NCBI GenBank assembly: GCA_965216225.1
Contig: CBDCFF010000029.1
Location: 124,001 to 188,000 of the forward strand
Direction of reading: 5' to 3'
Length of the DNA stretch: 64,000 bases
Source: 3107 sp965216225
GTDB taxonomy: Bacteria > Pseudomonadota > Alphaproteobacteria > Rhodobacterales > Rhodobacteraceae
Positions 1 through 10,139 of this stretch are shown here, in pieces. The translations under genes were made by a program, and so were the position numbers. Numbering within the stretch: the stretch's first letter is position 1; each line of letters begins with the position of its first letter. Under the pieces are notes generated by a model. It ran no database searches. It saw only the letters and a program-made list of their open reading frames with translations, and was not told where the DNA came from.

Positions 1-2
1 CC

Positions 3-1199
3 CGGCCCGACCTGTTCCGGAACTATCTGGAACAACAGATCGGCCTGCTGATCGGAAATCATGATGTGCCAGTCACCATTGGCGTTTCCGACACGCCGAT
101 TCCGGTGCATTTCGCCGTGGCGAACGATGCCGGCGTTTCGGCGCCGCAGGACGGGTATCTGAAATTCCCGTTACGGGATGTCTTCGACGTGCCCGATCTT
201 GCCACCACCAATGACCATATCGTCAACGGCATGGGCGCGACACATGCGGACGGCTCTCTCCCGCTGGCGCTCTTCACCGCGCAGCGCGTCGATTACTCGC
301 TCGCCCGGCTGGCGCACTATACGGCGACGGATCCCGCGCATTTCCAGAACCATGTCCTGTTCACCAACTACCAGTTCTACGTTGCCGAGTTCGAAGCCTA
401 TGCCCGCCGCGCGCTGGCCGATCCGAAAAGCGGCTACAAGAGCTTCGTCGCTGCCGGGAATGTCGGGATCGCGAACGCCGATGCGCCATTGGCGACGCCC
501 GCCAAACTGCCGCAGATGCCCGCGTACCACCTGAAGCGCGCCGATGGAAATGGCATTACGCTTGTCAATATCGGCGTCGGCCCGTCGAACGCCAAGACCG
601 CGACCGACCATATCGCGGTTCTGCGCCCCCATGCCTGGCTGATGGTCGGGCATTGCGCGGGGCTCAGAAATTCGCAAAGCCTCGGCGATTTCGTCCTCGC
701 CCACGCCTATCTGCGCGAGGACAACGTGCTGGATGACGACCTGCCGGTCTGGGTGCCGGTCCCGCCGCTGGCGGAGATCCAGATCGCGCTGGAGAATGCG
801 GTCGCCAGGGTCACCGAACTCGACGGTTATGAATTGAAGCGCATCATGCGGACCGGAACCGTTGCAAGCGTGGACAACCGCAACTGGGAACTGCGCGACC
901 AGACCGGCCCGGTGCAGCGGCTGTCGCAATCCCGCGCAATCGCCCTGGACATGGAAAGCGCCACGATCGCCGCGAATGGCTTTCGCTTTCGGGTGCCGTA
1001 TGGCACGCTGCTTTGCGTCTCTGACAAGCCTCTGCACGGAGAGTTGAAGCTGCCGGGAATGGCGTCGGAATTTTATACGAATCAGGTTGCGCGCCACCTT
1101 CTGATCGGCATTCAGGCCATGGAAACCCTGCGCGACATGCCGCTGGAACGCATCCATTCGCGGAAGCTGCGCAGCTTTGAAGAGACCGCATTCCTGTGA
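3..1199 (+). CDS. amn: AMP nucleosidase, 5' end outside window
   Basis: The frame is open from the first bases of the window, so the gene begins upstream. About 398 residues are visible, against roughly 480-500 for the family. AMP nucleosidase hydrolyses AMP to adenine and ribose 5-phosphate in the cytoplasm and so helps set the AMP pool. The visible part includes a stretch typical of the family just before residue 30 and the nucleoside-phosphorylase-like core, with the motifs VNIGVGPSNAKT, LMVGHCAGLRNSQ, ALDMESATIAANG and LLCVSDKPLHGE. The conserved DMES motif is the expected purine/ribose-binding segment. A GTG at 66 is an internal codon, not the start. The stop is followed by a 130-bp gap before the HU-like gene on the same strand. 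Confidence 0.93.
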   Translation, partial: RPDLFRNYLEQQIGLLIGNHDVPVTIGVSDTPIPVHFAVANDAGVSAPQDGYLKFPLRDVFDVPDLATTNDHIVNGMGATHADGSLPLALFTAQRVDYSLARLAHYTATDPAHFQNHVLFTNYQFYVAEFEAYARRALADPKSGYKSFVAAGNVGIANADAPLATPAKLPQMPAYHLKRADGNGITLVNIGVGPSNAKTATDHIAVLRPHAWLMVGHCAGLRNSQSLGDFVLAHAYLREDNVLDDDLPVWVPVPPLAEIQIALENAVARVTELDGYELKRIMRTGTVASVDNRNWELRDQTGPVQRLSQSRAIALDMESATIAANGFRFRVPYGTLLCVSDKPLHGELKLPGMASEFYTNQVARHLLIGIQAMETLRDMPLERIHSRKLRSFEETAFL

Positions 1200-1333
1200 A
1201 CACGGGGCAAAATCGGAAAATCAGGCCCAAATTTCGCGTTTTTGGCGCTACTAATTGTTGTGTCTTTCTACCATATCCAGTTAAATGCTTCCGATAACAC
1301 CCAATAAACGGGCAAACCTGAGGAGACATACAA

Positions 1334-1621
1334 ATGGCGAAACCAATGACCAAGACCCAGCTTGTCGCTGCCCTGGCCGAAGAAATGGGGTCCGACAGGA
1401 AATCCGCTGTCGGCGGGCTGGACGCCGTGGTGAACATCATCACCCGCGAAGTGTCCGGCGGCGGCGCCGTGGTCCTGCCGGGCATCGGCAAAATCTACTG
1501 CCGAGAGCGCCCGGAGCGCATGGTCCGCAACCCGGCTACGGGTGAACAGATCAAGAAAGACGCCGACAAGGTCGTGAAGATGACCATCGCCAAGGCGCTG
1601 AGGGACAGTGTGAACAGCTGA
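1334..1621 (+). CDS. HU family DNA-binding protein
   Basis: This 95-residue basic protein has the HU/IHF fold signature. A helical N-terminal half is followed by GIGKIYCRERPERMVRNPATGE, which is the beta-arm region with the conserved RNP-x-TGE tip that intercalates in the DNA minor groove. HU-like proteins form dimers that bend and compact DNA. It starts at an ATG preceded by a good Shine-Dalgarno (gaggagacatacaa). It differs from the housekeeping HU in its N-terminus (MAKPMTKTQLVAALAEEMG), so it is probably an accessory HU paralogue. It is monocistronic: the next sequence downstream is a decayed transporter. Confidence 0.92.
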   Translation: MAKPMTKTQLVAALAEEMGSDRKSAVGGLDAVVNIITREVSGGGAVVLPGIGKIYCRERPERMVRNPATGEQIKKDADKVVKMTIAKALRDSVNS

Positions 1622-1698
1622 TCCCGTATCATCGCGCGAATTCGGAAAGGGCCACCTTCGGGTGAACCTTTTCCGGTTGCGGCGGCACAGGGCGGCAC

Positions 1699-2040
1699 AT
1701 GGACATTCGCGCAATCGGCATGGGGCCGGCTTTCGCCTTCATGTGGTCCTCGGCCTTTGCGTCGGCGCGGATGATCGTGATGGATGCGCCACCGATGCTG
1801 GCGCTGTCGCTCCGGTTTCTGATCTCGGGCGGACTGGCGGTGTTTGATGAGCGTCTTGCGCCTCTGGGGCTGGCTGGCCTGATTGCCGGTCTCGCCGGGG
1901 TCGCCCGGATCATGGGCAGCCGTCTTGCCGGTGGGGATATGGACCTGACGGGCGTCGGGATGTGCGGTATCGGCGTTCTGGCCCTGGCCTTCGCGGGAAC
2001 GGCCATGCGCCCCGACACGACACGATCCGCCGGAATACCT
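1699..2040 (+). pseudogene. Decayed EamA/DMT-family transporter
   Basis: The reading frame from 1699 starts like an EamA permease, with a first membrane helix around PAFAFMWSSAFASARMIV and then LALSLRFLISGG. It then jumps to what is normally a later part of the protein (LGLAGLIAGLAGVARIMGSRL and GVGMCGIGVLALAFAG). Most of the first five-helix repeat is therefore missing. After about 2010 the frame runs into the complement of aroC with no homology. EamA proteins normally have ten membrane helices and about 280-300 residues, so this is a remnant with a large internal deletion and no plausible function. Confidence 0.7.
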
Positions 2041-2048
2041 GATGCCGA

Positions 2049-3149
2049 TCAACCAATGCTGCCCCGGTTTTCGCCTATCTGCCCGCGATGCAGCAGCAGA
2101 TGGTCAAGGATCACGCACGCCATCATCGCCTCGCCCACCGGCACGGCGCGAATGCCCACACAAGGGTCGTGGCGGCCTTTGGTGATGACTTCGGCGGGCG
2201 TGCCGTCCTTTTTGATCGACCGGCGCGGGGTGAGGATGGAAGAGGTCGGTTTCACCGCGAAGCGCACGACAATATCCTGCCCGGTGGAAATACCGCCCAG
2301 AATGCCGCCCGCATGGTTCGAACCGTATTCGGGGCCGTCCGGACCCATGAATATCTCGTCGGCATTGTCCACACCGGTCAGCCCGGCGGCGGCCATGCCT
2401 GCGCCGACCTCGACGCCCTTGACCGCGTTGATCGACATCATCGCCGCAGCCAGGTCCGTGTCGAGCTTGCCATAGACCGGGGCGCCCAGACCGGCGGGCA
2501 CACCGCGCGCCACCACCTCGATCACCGCGCCGACGGAATTGCGGCCTTTGCGGATGCCGTCCAGATAGTCCGCCCACTCCGAAACACATCCGGCATCCGG
2601 CAGACGGAACGGATTGCGGTCGATCTCCTGCCAGTCGAAACGGTTCCGGTCGATGTGCTTCGGGCCCATCCGGACCATGTAACCCTTGATCAGGACACCC
2701 GGCGCCATCGCCTCTGTCGCCGCGCGCGCGATGCCGCCCGCCGCCACCCGCGCCGCAGTCTCGCGGGCCGAAGACCGCCCGCCGCCGCGATAATCGCGAT
2801 TGCCGTATTTCAGGTGATAGGTGATGTCCGCATGGCCGGGGCGGAAGGTCTCGGCAATGTCGCCATAATCCCCGGAGCGCTGATCGGTGTTTTCGATCAT
2901 CAACTGGATCGGCGTTCCGGTCGTGCTTCCTTCGAACACGCCGGAGAGGATCCTTGCCCGATCCGCCTCGCGCCGCCGGGTCGTGTGTTTCGATTGCCCC
3001 GGTCTGCGCATGTCCAGCCAGCGCCGGAGCATTGCCTCGTCAACCGGAACCCCCGGCGGGCAGCCATCCACCGTCGCGCCCAGCGCGGGGCCGTGGCTTT
3101 CGCCCCAGGTGGTGACGCGGAAGAGGTGTCCGAAAGTGTTGATCGACAT
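2049..3149 (-). CDS. aroC: Chorismate synthase
   Basis: This 366-residue protein is full length for the family. It catalyses the last common step of aromatic amino-acid synthesis, 5-enolpyruvylshikimate 3-phosphate to chorismate, using reduced FMN. It carries the three family signatures: GESHGPALG near the N-terminus, the central [15 protein letters not shown] block, and a C-terminal segment with [14 protein letters not shown] and the catalytic-region [13 protein letters not shown]. The start [20 protein letters not shown] is the standard one. The gene is convergent with the decayed EamA gene, and its upstream region abuts the TPP riboswitch of the divergent thi operon. Confidence 0.97.
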   Translation of the reverse strand: MSINTFGHLFRVTTWGESHGPALGATVDGCPPGVPVDEAMLRRWLDMRRPGQSKHTTRRREADRARILSGVFEGSTTGTPIQLMIENTDQRSGDYGDIAETFRPGHADITYHLKYGNRDYRGGGRSSARETAARVAAGGIARAATEAMAPGVLIKGYMVRMGPKHIDRNRFDWQEIDRNPFRLPDAGCVSEWADYLDGIRKGRNSVGAVIEVVARGVPAGLGAPVYGKLDTDLAAAMMSINAVKGVEVGAGMAAAGLTGVDNADEIFMGPDGPEYGSNHAGGILGGISTGQDIVVRFAVKPTSSILTPRRSIKKDGTPAEVITKGRHDPCVGIRAVPVGEAMMACVILDHLLLHRGQIGENRGSIG

Positions 3150-3246
3150 GGGCCGGGTTCCTTTCCACGCGGTCTAGCCGCCGGGAACCGATCGCTCAAG
3201 GGGGAAATCACCTTGCATCGCGCGGATCGACCCGCTAACAACAAAG

Positions 3247-3346
3247 CCACCTCGGGGGGCTCGGTATCACAAACCGGGCTGAGATGCGCAAATGCGGACC
3301 CGTTGAACCTGAACCGGTTAAGACCGGCGGAGGGAAGGTTGAGAAA
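3247..3346 (+). promoter_or_regulatory. TPP riboswitch (thi-box)
   Basis: The leader of thiBPQ contains the conserved thi-box elements in the right order. These are ctcggggggct, then the GGCTGAGA-type bulge (gggctgagatg), then acccgttgaacctga with ccggtt, and finally agaccggcggaggga closing the element. This aptamer binds thiamine pyrophosphate. In proteobacteria it usually masks the ribosome-binding site, and here it ends about 45 nt before the thiB start. High TPP should therefore shut off the thiamine uptake operon that follows. Confidence 0.93.
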
Positions 3347-3391
3347 CGACTCATCCCCACATCCGCCCGTCGGCTATTGAGAGGATGAGAG

Positions 3392-4378
3392 ATGAAAATT
3401 CCACTGATCGCCGCGGGATTGTGTCTGGCGACCATTGCCCATGCGGACACCCCCGTGCTGACCGTCTATACCTATGACAGCTTTGTCTCCGACTGGGGGC
3501 CGGGTCCGGCAATCGAGGCGGCTTTCGAGGAAAGCTGCGATTGCGACCTGCAACTGGTCGGGGCGGGCGACGGGGCCGCGCTGCTGGCCCGGATTCAACT
3601 GGAAGGCGCGCGTTCGGACGCCGATGTCGTTCTGGGCCTCGACACCGGCCTGACCGCGAAGGCGCTGGAAACCGGACTGTTTGCCGGGCATGGCGCCCAG
3701 GCGCCGGAATTCGATCTGCCCGTCGCCTGGGCGGACAGCACGTTCCTGCCTTATGACTGGGGCTATTTTGCCTTTGTCCACGACAGGACGACCGTTCCCG
3801 CGCCGCCCGAAAGCCTGAAGGCGCTGGCCGACTCCGACCTGAAGATCATCATTCAGGACCCGCGTTCCTCCACCCCCGGTCTGGGGCTGCTGATGTGGGT
3901 GAAGGCGGCGTATGGCGACGAGGCCCCGGCGATCTGGCAGGGGCTTGCCGATAATGTTCTCACCGTCACCAGGGGCTGGTCGGAGGCGTATGGCCTGTTT
4001 CTGGAGGGCGAGGCCGACATGGTGCTGTCCTACACCACCTCCCCGGCCTATCACCTGATCGCGGAACAGGACGACAGCAAGGCCGCCGCGCCCTTCAGCG
4101 AAGGGCATTACATGCAGATCGAGGTCGCGGGCAAGCTGGCCGGCACCGATCAGCCGGAACTGGCGGACCGGTTTCTGGCCTTCATGACCTCGGACGTGTT
4201 CCAGTCAATCATCCCGACCACCAACTGGATGTATCCGGCGGTAACGCCGGAAGCGGGCCTGCCGGAAGGGTTCGAAACCCTGATCCAGCCGGAAAAGGCG
4301 TTGCTGTTCCCCGCTGACGAGGCGATTGCGGTGCGCGAAGAGGCGTTGGCCGAATGGCTGAACGCACTCAGCCGATAA
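3392..4378 (+). CDS. thiB: Thiamine ABC transporter, periplasmic binding protein
   Basis: This 328-residue protein has a Sec signal peptide (MKIPLIAAGLCLATIAHA) and the ThiB/iron-type solute-binding fold. Landmarks are LTVYTYDSFVSDWGPG at the mature N-terminus, SDADVVLGLDTGL, a central LPYDWGYFAFVHDR, QDPRSSTPGLGLLMW and the C-terminal TTNWMYP. It should capture thiamine, TPP or TMP in the periplasm and deliver it to ThiP. The start has a gaggatgagag Shine-Dalgarno. Its end overlaps the thiP start by 25 nt, which implies translational coupling. The TPP riboswitch upstream supports the thiamine assignment. Confidence 0.95.
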   Translation: MKIPLIAAGLCLATIAHADTPVLTVYTYDSFVSDWGPGPAIEAAFEESCDCDLQLVGAGDGAALLARIQLEGARSDADVVLGLDTGLTAKALETGLFAGHGAQAPEFDLPVAWADSTFLPYDWGYFAFVHDRTTVPAPPESLKALADSDLKIIIQDPRSSTPGLGLLMWVKAAYGDEAPAIWQGLADNVLTVTRGWSEAYGLFLEGEADMVLSYTTSPAYHLIAEQDDSKAAAPFSEGHYMQIEVAGKLAGTDQPELADRFLAFMTSDVFQSIIPTTNWMYPAVTPEAGLPEGFETLIQPEKALLFPADEAIAVREEALAEWLNALSR

Positions 4379-5931
4379 GGCTATCGGACCTTCCGGGCGC
4401 TGCTGCGGCGGCGGTGCTGCTGTTTCTGAGCATTGGCACGCTGGGGGTGGTAATGATCAGGGCCGGGGCGGGCGCGGCGGCGCCTGGCCCGGCCGATTGG
4501 GCGGCCGTGCGCTTTACCCTGCTCCAGGCGCTGCTGTCGGCGTTGCTGTCGGTCCTGCTTGCGATCCCGGTCGCGCGGGCACTGGCGCGGCGGGTGTTTT
4601 CGGGCCGCAGATTGCTTGTCACGCTTCTTGGCGCACCCTTCATCCTGCCGGTGATCGTCGCCGTGCTCGGCCTGCTTGCCGTCTTTGGCCGGAACGGGCT
4701 GATCAGCGGGGCGCTGGGCTGGCTGGGGCTGCCGCCCATTCAGATTTACGGCCTGCATGGCGTGGTGCTGGCGCATGTCTTCTTCAACCTGCCTCTGGCG
4801 ACACGTCTGATCCTCCATGGCTGGCTATCCATCCCGGCGGAACGCTTCCGGCTGGCCGCCTCGCTGGCGTTTGCGCCCCGGGACATTGCGCGGACACTGG
4901 AATGGCCGATGCTGCGCGAGATCGTGCCCGGAACATTCATGGTGGTTTTCCTGCTCTGTCTGACCAGTTTCGCCGTCGCGCTGACACTGGGCGGCGGACC
5001 CGGGGCCACAACGGTGGAACTTGCCATCTATCAGGCGTTCCGGTTCGACTTTGACCTGTCGCGCGCCGCCTTGCTGGCGGTGATCCAGTTCGCGCTGGGC
5101 GCTGCGGCGGCCACGGTGGCCTTCTGGATCGCGGCGCCCCCGGCGATGGGCGCCGGGATGGACCGCGTGACAGAGCGCCGGGACGCCGACCGCCCGCTGC
5201 TGCGCTTGCAGGATGGCGTCCTGATCGTGCTGGCCGCCGCATTTCTGCTGTTGCCGCCCGCCATGGTGATCGTGGCGGGTCTTCCCGCGCTGTTCAGCCT
5301 GCCCGGCGTCGTCTGGGCATCGGCCCTGCGGTCAGTATGTGTTGCGCTTGGCTCTGCCGGGTTGATGCTGGCCCTCGCCCTGCCGCTGGCCCTTCTGGTG
5401 ATACGGCTGGGCAAGGGCACCGCGTCGATGGCGGTCGAGGGGACCGCCTGCCTGTCCATCGCCGCATCGCCGCTGGTGATCGGAACCGGCCTGTTCATCC
5501 TGCTGTTCCCGGTCGCCGATCCCGTCATGCTGGCGCTTCCGGTGACGGCTGTGGTCAACGCCGCCGCCGCCCTGCCCTTTGCGCTCCGGGCTCTGGTGCC
5601 GGCGTTGCGGGCCACAGAGGCGGATTACGGCCGACTCGCGGACAGTCTGGGCATGGTCGGCTGGTCGCGCATACGCCTGATGATCCTGCCGCGCCTGCGC
5701 CGCCCGCTGGGCTTTGCAACCGGCCTGGCGGCGGCGCTGTCGATGGGCGATCTGGGGGTGGTCGCGCTCTTTGCCGATCCCGATGCCGCCACGCTCCCGC
5801 TTCAGCTTTTCCGGCTGATGGGGGCGTATCGCATGGCGGATGCGGCAGGGGCGGCGCTTCTTCTGCTGGCGCTCAGCCTGCTTCTGTTCTGGCTGTTTGA
5901 CAGGGGAGGGCGCGCCGATGCTGACCCTTGA
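4354..5931 (+). CDS. thiP: Thiamine ABC transporter permease
   Basis: This 525-residue integral membrane protein has two fused binding-protein-dependent permease domains, one in each half, as usual for ThiP. Each half ends in an EAA-type loop that docks the ATPase (around AERFRLAASLAF in the first half and DYGRLADSLGMVG in the second). It forms the transmembrane channel for thiamine with two ThiQ subunits. It starts inside the end of thiB and its stop overlaps the thiQ start by 14 nt, so the three genes form one tight operon behind the TPP riboswitch. Confidence 0.94.
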   Translation: MAERTQPIRLSDLPGAAAAAVLLFLSIGTLGVVMIRAGAGAAAPGPADWAAVRFTLLQALLSALLSVLLAIPVARALARRVFSGRRLLVTLLGAPFILPVIVAVLGLLAVFGRNGLISGALGWLGLPPIQIYGLHGVVLAHVFFNLPLATRLILHGWLSIPAERFRLAASLAFAPRDIARTLEWPMLREIVPGTFMVVFLLCLTSFAVALTLGGGPGATTVELAIYQAFRFDFDLSRAALLAVIQFALGAAAATVAFWIAAPPAMGAGMDRVTERRDADRPLLRLQDGVLIVLAAAFLLLPPAMVIVAGLPALFSLPGVVWASALRSVCVALGSAGLMLALALPLALLVIRLGKGTASMAVEGTACLSIAASPLVIGTGLFILLFPVADPVMLALPVTAVVNAAAALPFALRALVPALRATEADYGRLADSLGMVGWSRIRLMILPRLRRPLGFATGLAAALSMGDLGVVALFADPDAATLPLQLFRLMGAYRMADAAGAALLLLALSLLLFWLFDRGGRADADP

Positions 5932-6619
5932 CGGGCTGGAAATCGGGTATGACGGCTTCAGGCTGAGGGCGGATATGGATATGGATGTGCGCCCCGGCCG
6001 GATCGTGGCGGTAATCGGACCCTCCGGCGGGGGAAAATCCACCCTGCTGTCAGCGATTGCGGGGTTCAGCCGTCCGCTGTCCGGGCGCGTCCTGTGGAAC
6101 GGGGCCGACATCACGCCCATGTCGCCCGGCGACCGGCCGCTGAGCATCCTGTTTCAGGATAATAATCTGTTCCCGCATCTGAGCGCCGAACAGAATGCCG
6201 GGCTGGGCCTGCGACCGGACCTGCGGCTGTCTGCCGCACAAAAGGACAGGGTGGCAGAAATGCTGGATCGGGTTGGCCTTTCCGGTTTCGAAACCCGCAA
6301 GCCCGCGCAATTGTCCGGGGGCCAGGGCGCGCGCGTTTCGCTGGCCCGCGCCCTGCTCAGGGCCCGGCCTATATTGTTGCTGGACGAACCCTTTGCCGCA
6401 TTGGGTCCGGCGCTGAAATCAGAGATGCTGACCCTCGCCCGGGACGCCGTGCGGCAGGCGGGAACGACCACCCTGATGGTAAGCCACGAGCCGAAGGACG
6501 CGCAACGGATCGCCGCGCAGACAATCGTGGTGGCCAACGGGCGCGCCACGCCGCCGGTTGCAACCGGGGCGCTGTTCGAAGACCCGCCGGAAGCCCTGCG
6601 CGATTACCTTGGAACCTGA
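5918..6619 (+). CDS. thiQ: Thiamine ABC transporter ATP-binding protein
   Basis: This 233-residue ABC ATPase has Walker A GPSGGGKST (residues 34-42), a Q-loop region LFQDNNLFPHL, the signature LSGGQGARVSLARAL and Walker B ILLLDEPFAAL, followed by the switch histidine in MVSHEP. It energises thiamine import through ThiP. The start chosen is ATG 5918 (MLTLDGLEIGYDGF), which overlaps the end of thiP and gives the usual ThiQ length. The frame is open further upstream but that stretch has no homology. It is convergent with petC 79 nt away. Confidence 0.95.
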   Translation: MLTLDGLEIGYDGFRLRADMDMDVRPGRIVAVIGPSGGGKSTLLSAIAGFSRPLSGRVLWNGADITPMSPGDRPLSILFQDNNLFPHLSAEQNAGLGLRPDLRLSAAQKDRVAEMLDRVGLSGFETRKPAQLSGGQGARVSLARALLRARPILLLDEPFAALGPALKSEMLTLARDAVRQAGTTTLMVSHEPKDAQRIAAQTIVVANGRATPPVATGALFEDPPEALRDYLGT

Positions 6620-6697
6620 TCGCATCATCGAACGGGACGCCGGAACCGGCGCAGAAGCTGACCCGGCTTTCCCGGAGTTTCGTCGAAATTCACCGTG

Positions 6698-7489
6698 TCA
6701 GGATGTTTTCCTGCCTTTGATGGTGGCCCAAAGCCGTTTGTTGGTCAGATACAGCAGGACCGACAGGACCGACAGAAAGACAACGCCCCAGAACCCGGCC
6801 TGCTTGCGGGCCATCATCCGGGGTTCCGCCGTCCACATCAGGAAGGCCGCAATATCCTCTGCCTCGTGATGCAGATCGCTGGAATGGCCGTCGGCATATT
6901 CCACATCCTCGCCGGTCAGGGGCGGCGCCATGGATAGCCAGCCGCCCGGAAAAGCCGTGTTTTCATAAAGCGTGGCGCCTGCCTCCTCCTTCGTTTGGCC
7001 GGTATAGCCCGTCAGCACCGAGGCGATGTATTCCGGGCCGCCCATGCCCTTGACGACCTGGTTGACCCCCAGACCGAACGGGCCGTGAAAACCGGCGCGC
7101 GCCTTGGCCATCAGGCTCAGGTCAGGTGCGCCGACACCGGTATTCGGCGGAAACCTGTCGGCCTGCGTCGCGGTGCGGAAATCGTCCAGTTCGGGGTCGA
7201 ACACCTCGAACTGCTCTGCATAGGCGTGGGCCTGATCCGGCGTGTAATGCGGGCCGCCCTCATCCGCGAGATTGCGGAAATACAGGTATCGCAGGCCGTG
7301 GCAGGACGAGCACACCTCGGTAAAAATCTGCAAGCCGCGCTGAAGCTGCATCTGATCGTAGGTGCCGAACGGTCCTTCGAAAGAGAAGGCAAAGTCTTCG
7401 ATATGCTGCTCGTCGCCACCGGCGGCGACGGCACCAGACACCGACAGGCCCAGGGAAAGGACAGCGGAGATCGCGCGTTTCTTCATCAT
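6698..7489 (-). CDS. petC: Cytochrome c1 of the bc1 complex
   Basis: This 263-residue protein has a signal peptide, a haem c motif CSSCH (residues 60-64), a distal methionine region LSMAPPL and a single C-terminal membrane anchor ([22 protein letters not shown]). It accepts electrons from the Rieske protein and passes them to soluble or membrane cytochromes c on the periplasmic side. It is the last gene of the petABC operon, 16 nt after petB. Confidence 0.97.
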   Translation of the reverse strand: MMKKRAISAVLSLGLSVSGAVAAGGDEQHIEDFAFSFEGPFGTYDQMQLQRGLQIFTEVCSSCHGLRYLYFRNLADEGGPHYTPDQAHAYAEQFEVFDPELDDFRTATQADRFPPNTGVGAPDLSLMAKARAGFHGPFGLGVNQVVKGMGGPEYIASVLTGYTGQTKEEAGATLYENTAFPGGWLSMAPPLTGEDVEYADGHSSDLHHEAEDIAAFLMWTAEPRMMARKQAGFWGVVFLSVLSVLLYLTNKRLWATIKGRKTS

Positions 7490-7505
7490 GATCCGTGATC
7501 CTTCC

Positions 7506-8828
7506 TTACTCTGCCGGGGTTTCCGGCGGGTCGTAATGGGCCTTGAAATCGGCCTCGATGGTTTCCGGTTGCGCCATCGGCTTTTCGATCACGCCCAGGA
7601 TCGGCAGGACGATCAGGAAATGGGCGAACCAGTAGGCGGCGGCGATCAGCGAGATCCAGTCATAGGGGAACTCTGCCGGGCGGGCGCCGACCCACATCAG
7701 CACCAGGAAATCAATGACCAGAAGCGCGAACCACCACTTGAACATCGGGCGATAACGGCCGGAGCGAACCGACGACGTGTCCAGCCACGGGGCCAGAGCC
7801 ATCACCGCGATCGCGCCGAACATGGCCAGAACGCCGAAGAACTTGGCGTCGATGATGCCGCCGGTGACAAGGCTGACCAGTTGCACGGCCCAGACATCGG
7901 CGGTAAAGGCCCGCAGGATCGCGTAGAACGGCAGAAAGTACCATTCCGGCACGATATGCGCAGGCGTCACCAGCGGGTTGCCTTCGGTATAGTTGTCCGG
8001 GTGGCCCAGATAATTCGGCATGAAGCCGACAATCGCGGTGAAGATGACCAGAATCACCACCAGCGCGAAGATGTCCTTGATGACATAATAGGGCCAGAAC
8101 GGCACGGTGTCCTTTTCCGCCTCGGCCCTGGAGGCGCGGCGGACCTCGACCCCGGTCGGGTTGCTGTTGCCGGTGGAATGGAACGCCCAGACATGGACGA
8201 TTACCAGACCTGCAATCACGAAGGGCAGCAGGTAATGCAGCGAGAAGAAGCGGTTCAGCGCCGGCTGACCGACCGCGCCCGCGCCCAGCAGCCATTCCTG
8301 AATCGCGCCGCCAATGCCGGGGATCGCGCCGAAAAGGCCGGTGATGACAGCGGTTCCGTGCAGCGACATCTGCCCCCAGGGCAGCACATAACCCATGAAG
8401 GCGGTGCCCATCATCAGAAGGTAGATCAACATGCCGATGATCCAGGTCACTTCGCGCGGGGCCTTGTAGGAGCCATAGTAGAGGCCGCGGAAAATATGCG
8501 CATAGACCGCAAGGAAGAACAGCGACGCGCCGTTCATGTGGACATAGCGGATCATGTGGCCGCCATTCACATCGCGCATGATGTGTTCGATGGAGGCAAA
8601 GGCCAGATCCACATGCGGAGTATAGTGCATCGCCAGCACGATGCCGGTGGCGATCTGCAATCCCAGGCAGAAGGCCAGAACGATGCCCCAGATCCACATC
8701 CAGTTCAGGTTTCTGGGCGTCGGGATCATCAGGGTGTCATAAAGCAGGCCAACAACCGGCAGGCGGTCGTGCAGCCATTTTTCGATACCCGTTCCCGGTT
8801 CGTAATGATCGTGCGGAATACCGGACAT
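7506..8828 (-). CDS. petB: Cytochrome b of the bc1 complex
   Basis: This 440-residue protein has eight membrane helices. It contains the haem-ligand histidines (in [31 protein letters not shown]) and the quinol-oxidation motif PEWY in [14 protein letters not shown]. It carries both b haems and the Qo and Qi quinone sites of complex III. The start [12 protein letters not shown] at 8828 follows the Rieske gene by 11 nt. The open frame continues further upstream into petA, but that extension has no homology. Confidence 0.97.
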   Translation of the reverse strand: MSGIPHDHYEPGTGIEKWLHDRLPVVGLLYDTLMIPTPRNLNWMWIWGIVLAFCLGLQIATGIVLAMHYTPHVDLAFASIEHIMRDVNGGHMIRYVHMNGASLFFLAVYAHIFRGLYYGSYKAPREVTWIIGMLIYLLMMGTAFMGYVLPWGQMSLHGTAVITGLFGAIPGIGGAIQEWLLGAGAVGQPALNRFFSLHYLLPFVIAGLVIVHVWAFHSTGNSNPTGVEVRRASRAEAEKDTVPFWPYYVIKDIFALVVILVIFTAIVGFMPNYLGHPDNYTEGNPLVTPAHIVPEWYFLPFYAILRAFTADVWAVQLVSLVTGGIIDAKFFGVLAMFGAIAVMALAPWLDTSSVRSGRYRPMFKWWFALLVIDFLVLMWVGARPAEFPYDWISLIAAAYWFAHFLIVLPILGVIEKPMAQPETIEADFKAHYDPPETPAE

Positions 8829-8839
8829 CCGTGCCTCCC

Positions 8840-9400
8840 TCAACCCAGTTTGATCGTCGTTGCATCGACGAATTCGGCGACAGGCACCGGCAGGTTTTCC
8901 GGTGCGGGGCCCTTGCGGATACGGCCTGCGGTGTCGTAATGCGATCCGTGGCACGGGCAGAACCAGCCGTGAAAATCACCCGCCCCGTTGCCCAGCGGCA
9001 CACAGCCCAGATGAGTGCAGACACCCATCATCACCAGCCACCTGCCCTCCTCATCTAGGGCGCGGTTTTCATCGGTCGCGGCCAGGCCGGGGCGGTTGGC
9101 GTTCCGGTCGATCAGGTCGATCAGTTCGCCCAGTTCGACGGAACGGGCTTCTTCGATCTCTCCGGCGGCGCGATGGCGGATGAAAACCGGTTTGCCCTGC
9201 CATTTGACGGTCAGTTGCGTGCCCTCTGCAACCCCCGACACGTCAACCCGGATCGACGCCAGTGCCTGAACATCGGCGCTCGGATTCATTTGATTGACCA
9301 GCGGCCAGACGGCGGCACCGGCGGTGACGGCCCCGGCGCCCGCCGTTGCGTAATAGAGGAAATCCCTTCGGGTGCCTTCGTGATCTTCTGCGTGGGACAC
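8840..9400 (-). CDS. petA: Rieske iron-sulfur subunit of the bc1 complex
   Basis: This 186-residue protein has a twin-arginine type N-terminus ([16 protein letters not shown]) that also serves as membrane anchor. It carries the two Rieske cluster boxes CTHLGC and CPCHGSHYD that ligate the [2Fe-2S] centre. It transfers an electron from ubiquinol to cytochrome c1. The start is a GTG at 9400 ([14 protein letters not shown]), with a good Shine-Dalgarno (gggagaaactgtca) just upstream. Longer in-frame extensions lack homology. It is the first gene of petABC. Confidence 0.95.
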   Translation of the reverse strand: MSHAEDHEGTRRDFLYYATAGAGAVTAGAAVWPLVNQMNPSADVQALASIRVDVSGVAEGTQLTVKWQGKPVFIRHRAAGEIEEARSVELGELIDLIDRNANRPGLAATDENRALDEEGRWLVMMGVCTHLGCVPLGNGAGDFHGWFCPCHGSHYDTAGRIRKGPAPENLPVPVAEFVDATTIKLG

Positions 9401-9706
9401 TGACAGTTTCTCCCTTTCTCGGCATGACCAGATGCGACTTCCGGGCTGCGTCCGAAGACGCGCCTTCTCGCGCGGGTTATTAACGGGCCAAAGGGCCAAC
9501 GTCCAGAAGACAAACGGGCGCAGTTGGAAAAATGCCTCTTTGTCGCGGTTCCCGCGCACAGGATTCGCCACGGGGCTTTTGCCGCGCCCGGTTCCCCGCC
9601 GGTCCTGGTGGATGCCCCCCACTGCCATGCGGGCCGCCGTTGCCGGGGTGATTCCGAACCCGACGCCCCAGTTTGTCCGGCGAAAAACGCCCGCCGGACA
9701 GCCGGA
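9401..9706. other. Intergenic region between petA and rpsO
   Basis: About 305 bp lie between the end of rpsO and the petA start, both on the minus strand. It should hold the rpsO transcription stop and the pet operon promoter. I see no gene and no convincing hairpin terminator in it. Confidence 0.5.
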
Positions 9707-9976
9707 TCAGCGACGGATGCCAAGGCGTTTGATCAGGTCGCGATAGCGGGCGTCCTCCTTGCCTTTCAGGTAATCCAGCAGTTTGCGACGCTGGGCGACC
9801 AGTTTCAGAAGGCCACGGCGGGAATGGTTGTCTTTCTTGTGGGTCTTGAAATGATCGGTCAGCGTCACGATGCGCGAGGTCAGGATGGCAACCTGAACTT
9901 CCGGCGAACCGGTATCGCCTTGCCTGGTTGCGAACTCTTTCATCACGCGGGCTTTTTCTTCAACAGTGATCGACAT
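9707..9976 (-). CDS. rpsO: 30S ribosomal protein S15
   Basis: This 89-residue protein is exactly the family length and starts [16 protein letters not shown]. It has the S15 signature region ([30 protein letters not shown]) and ends [10 protein letters not shown]. It binds the central domain of 16S rRNA early in 30S assembly. It lies on the same strand as rbfA and truB, the common alphaproteobacterial cluster, here separated from truB by two unrelated genes. Confidence 0.97.
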   Translation of the reverse strand: MSITVEEKARVMKEFATRQGDTGSPEVQVAILTSRIVTLTDHFKTHKKDNHSRRGLLKLVAQRRKLLDYLKGKEDARYRDLIKRLGIRR

Positions 9977-10139
9977 CGGGGGCTCCTTCATCGGCCAGGG
10001 TTCATGGCGCAGGCCGGGATGTCGTCCAGCACAGGCCCATGGAGATGTCGCCGCCTCTTGCGCCGACTGTGCGCCTATAGGGGATTCCCCCGGCAAGCGA
10101 AAGGGGGAAACAGCGCCGCCGCCATTGCGTCATCGGCGC

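Noticed and set aside
2088..3380. A long plus-strand open frame opposite aroC
   Set aside because: It is a shadow of the chorismate synthase gene on the other strand and runs into the TPP riboswitch.
7362..8939. A long plus-strand open frame opposite petB and petC
   Set aside because: It is antisense to two clearly conserved genes, has a composition explained by their codon bias, and matches no family.
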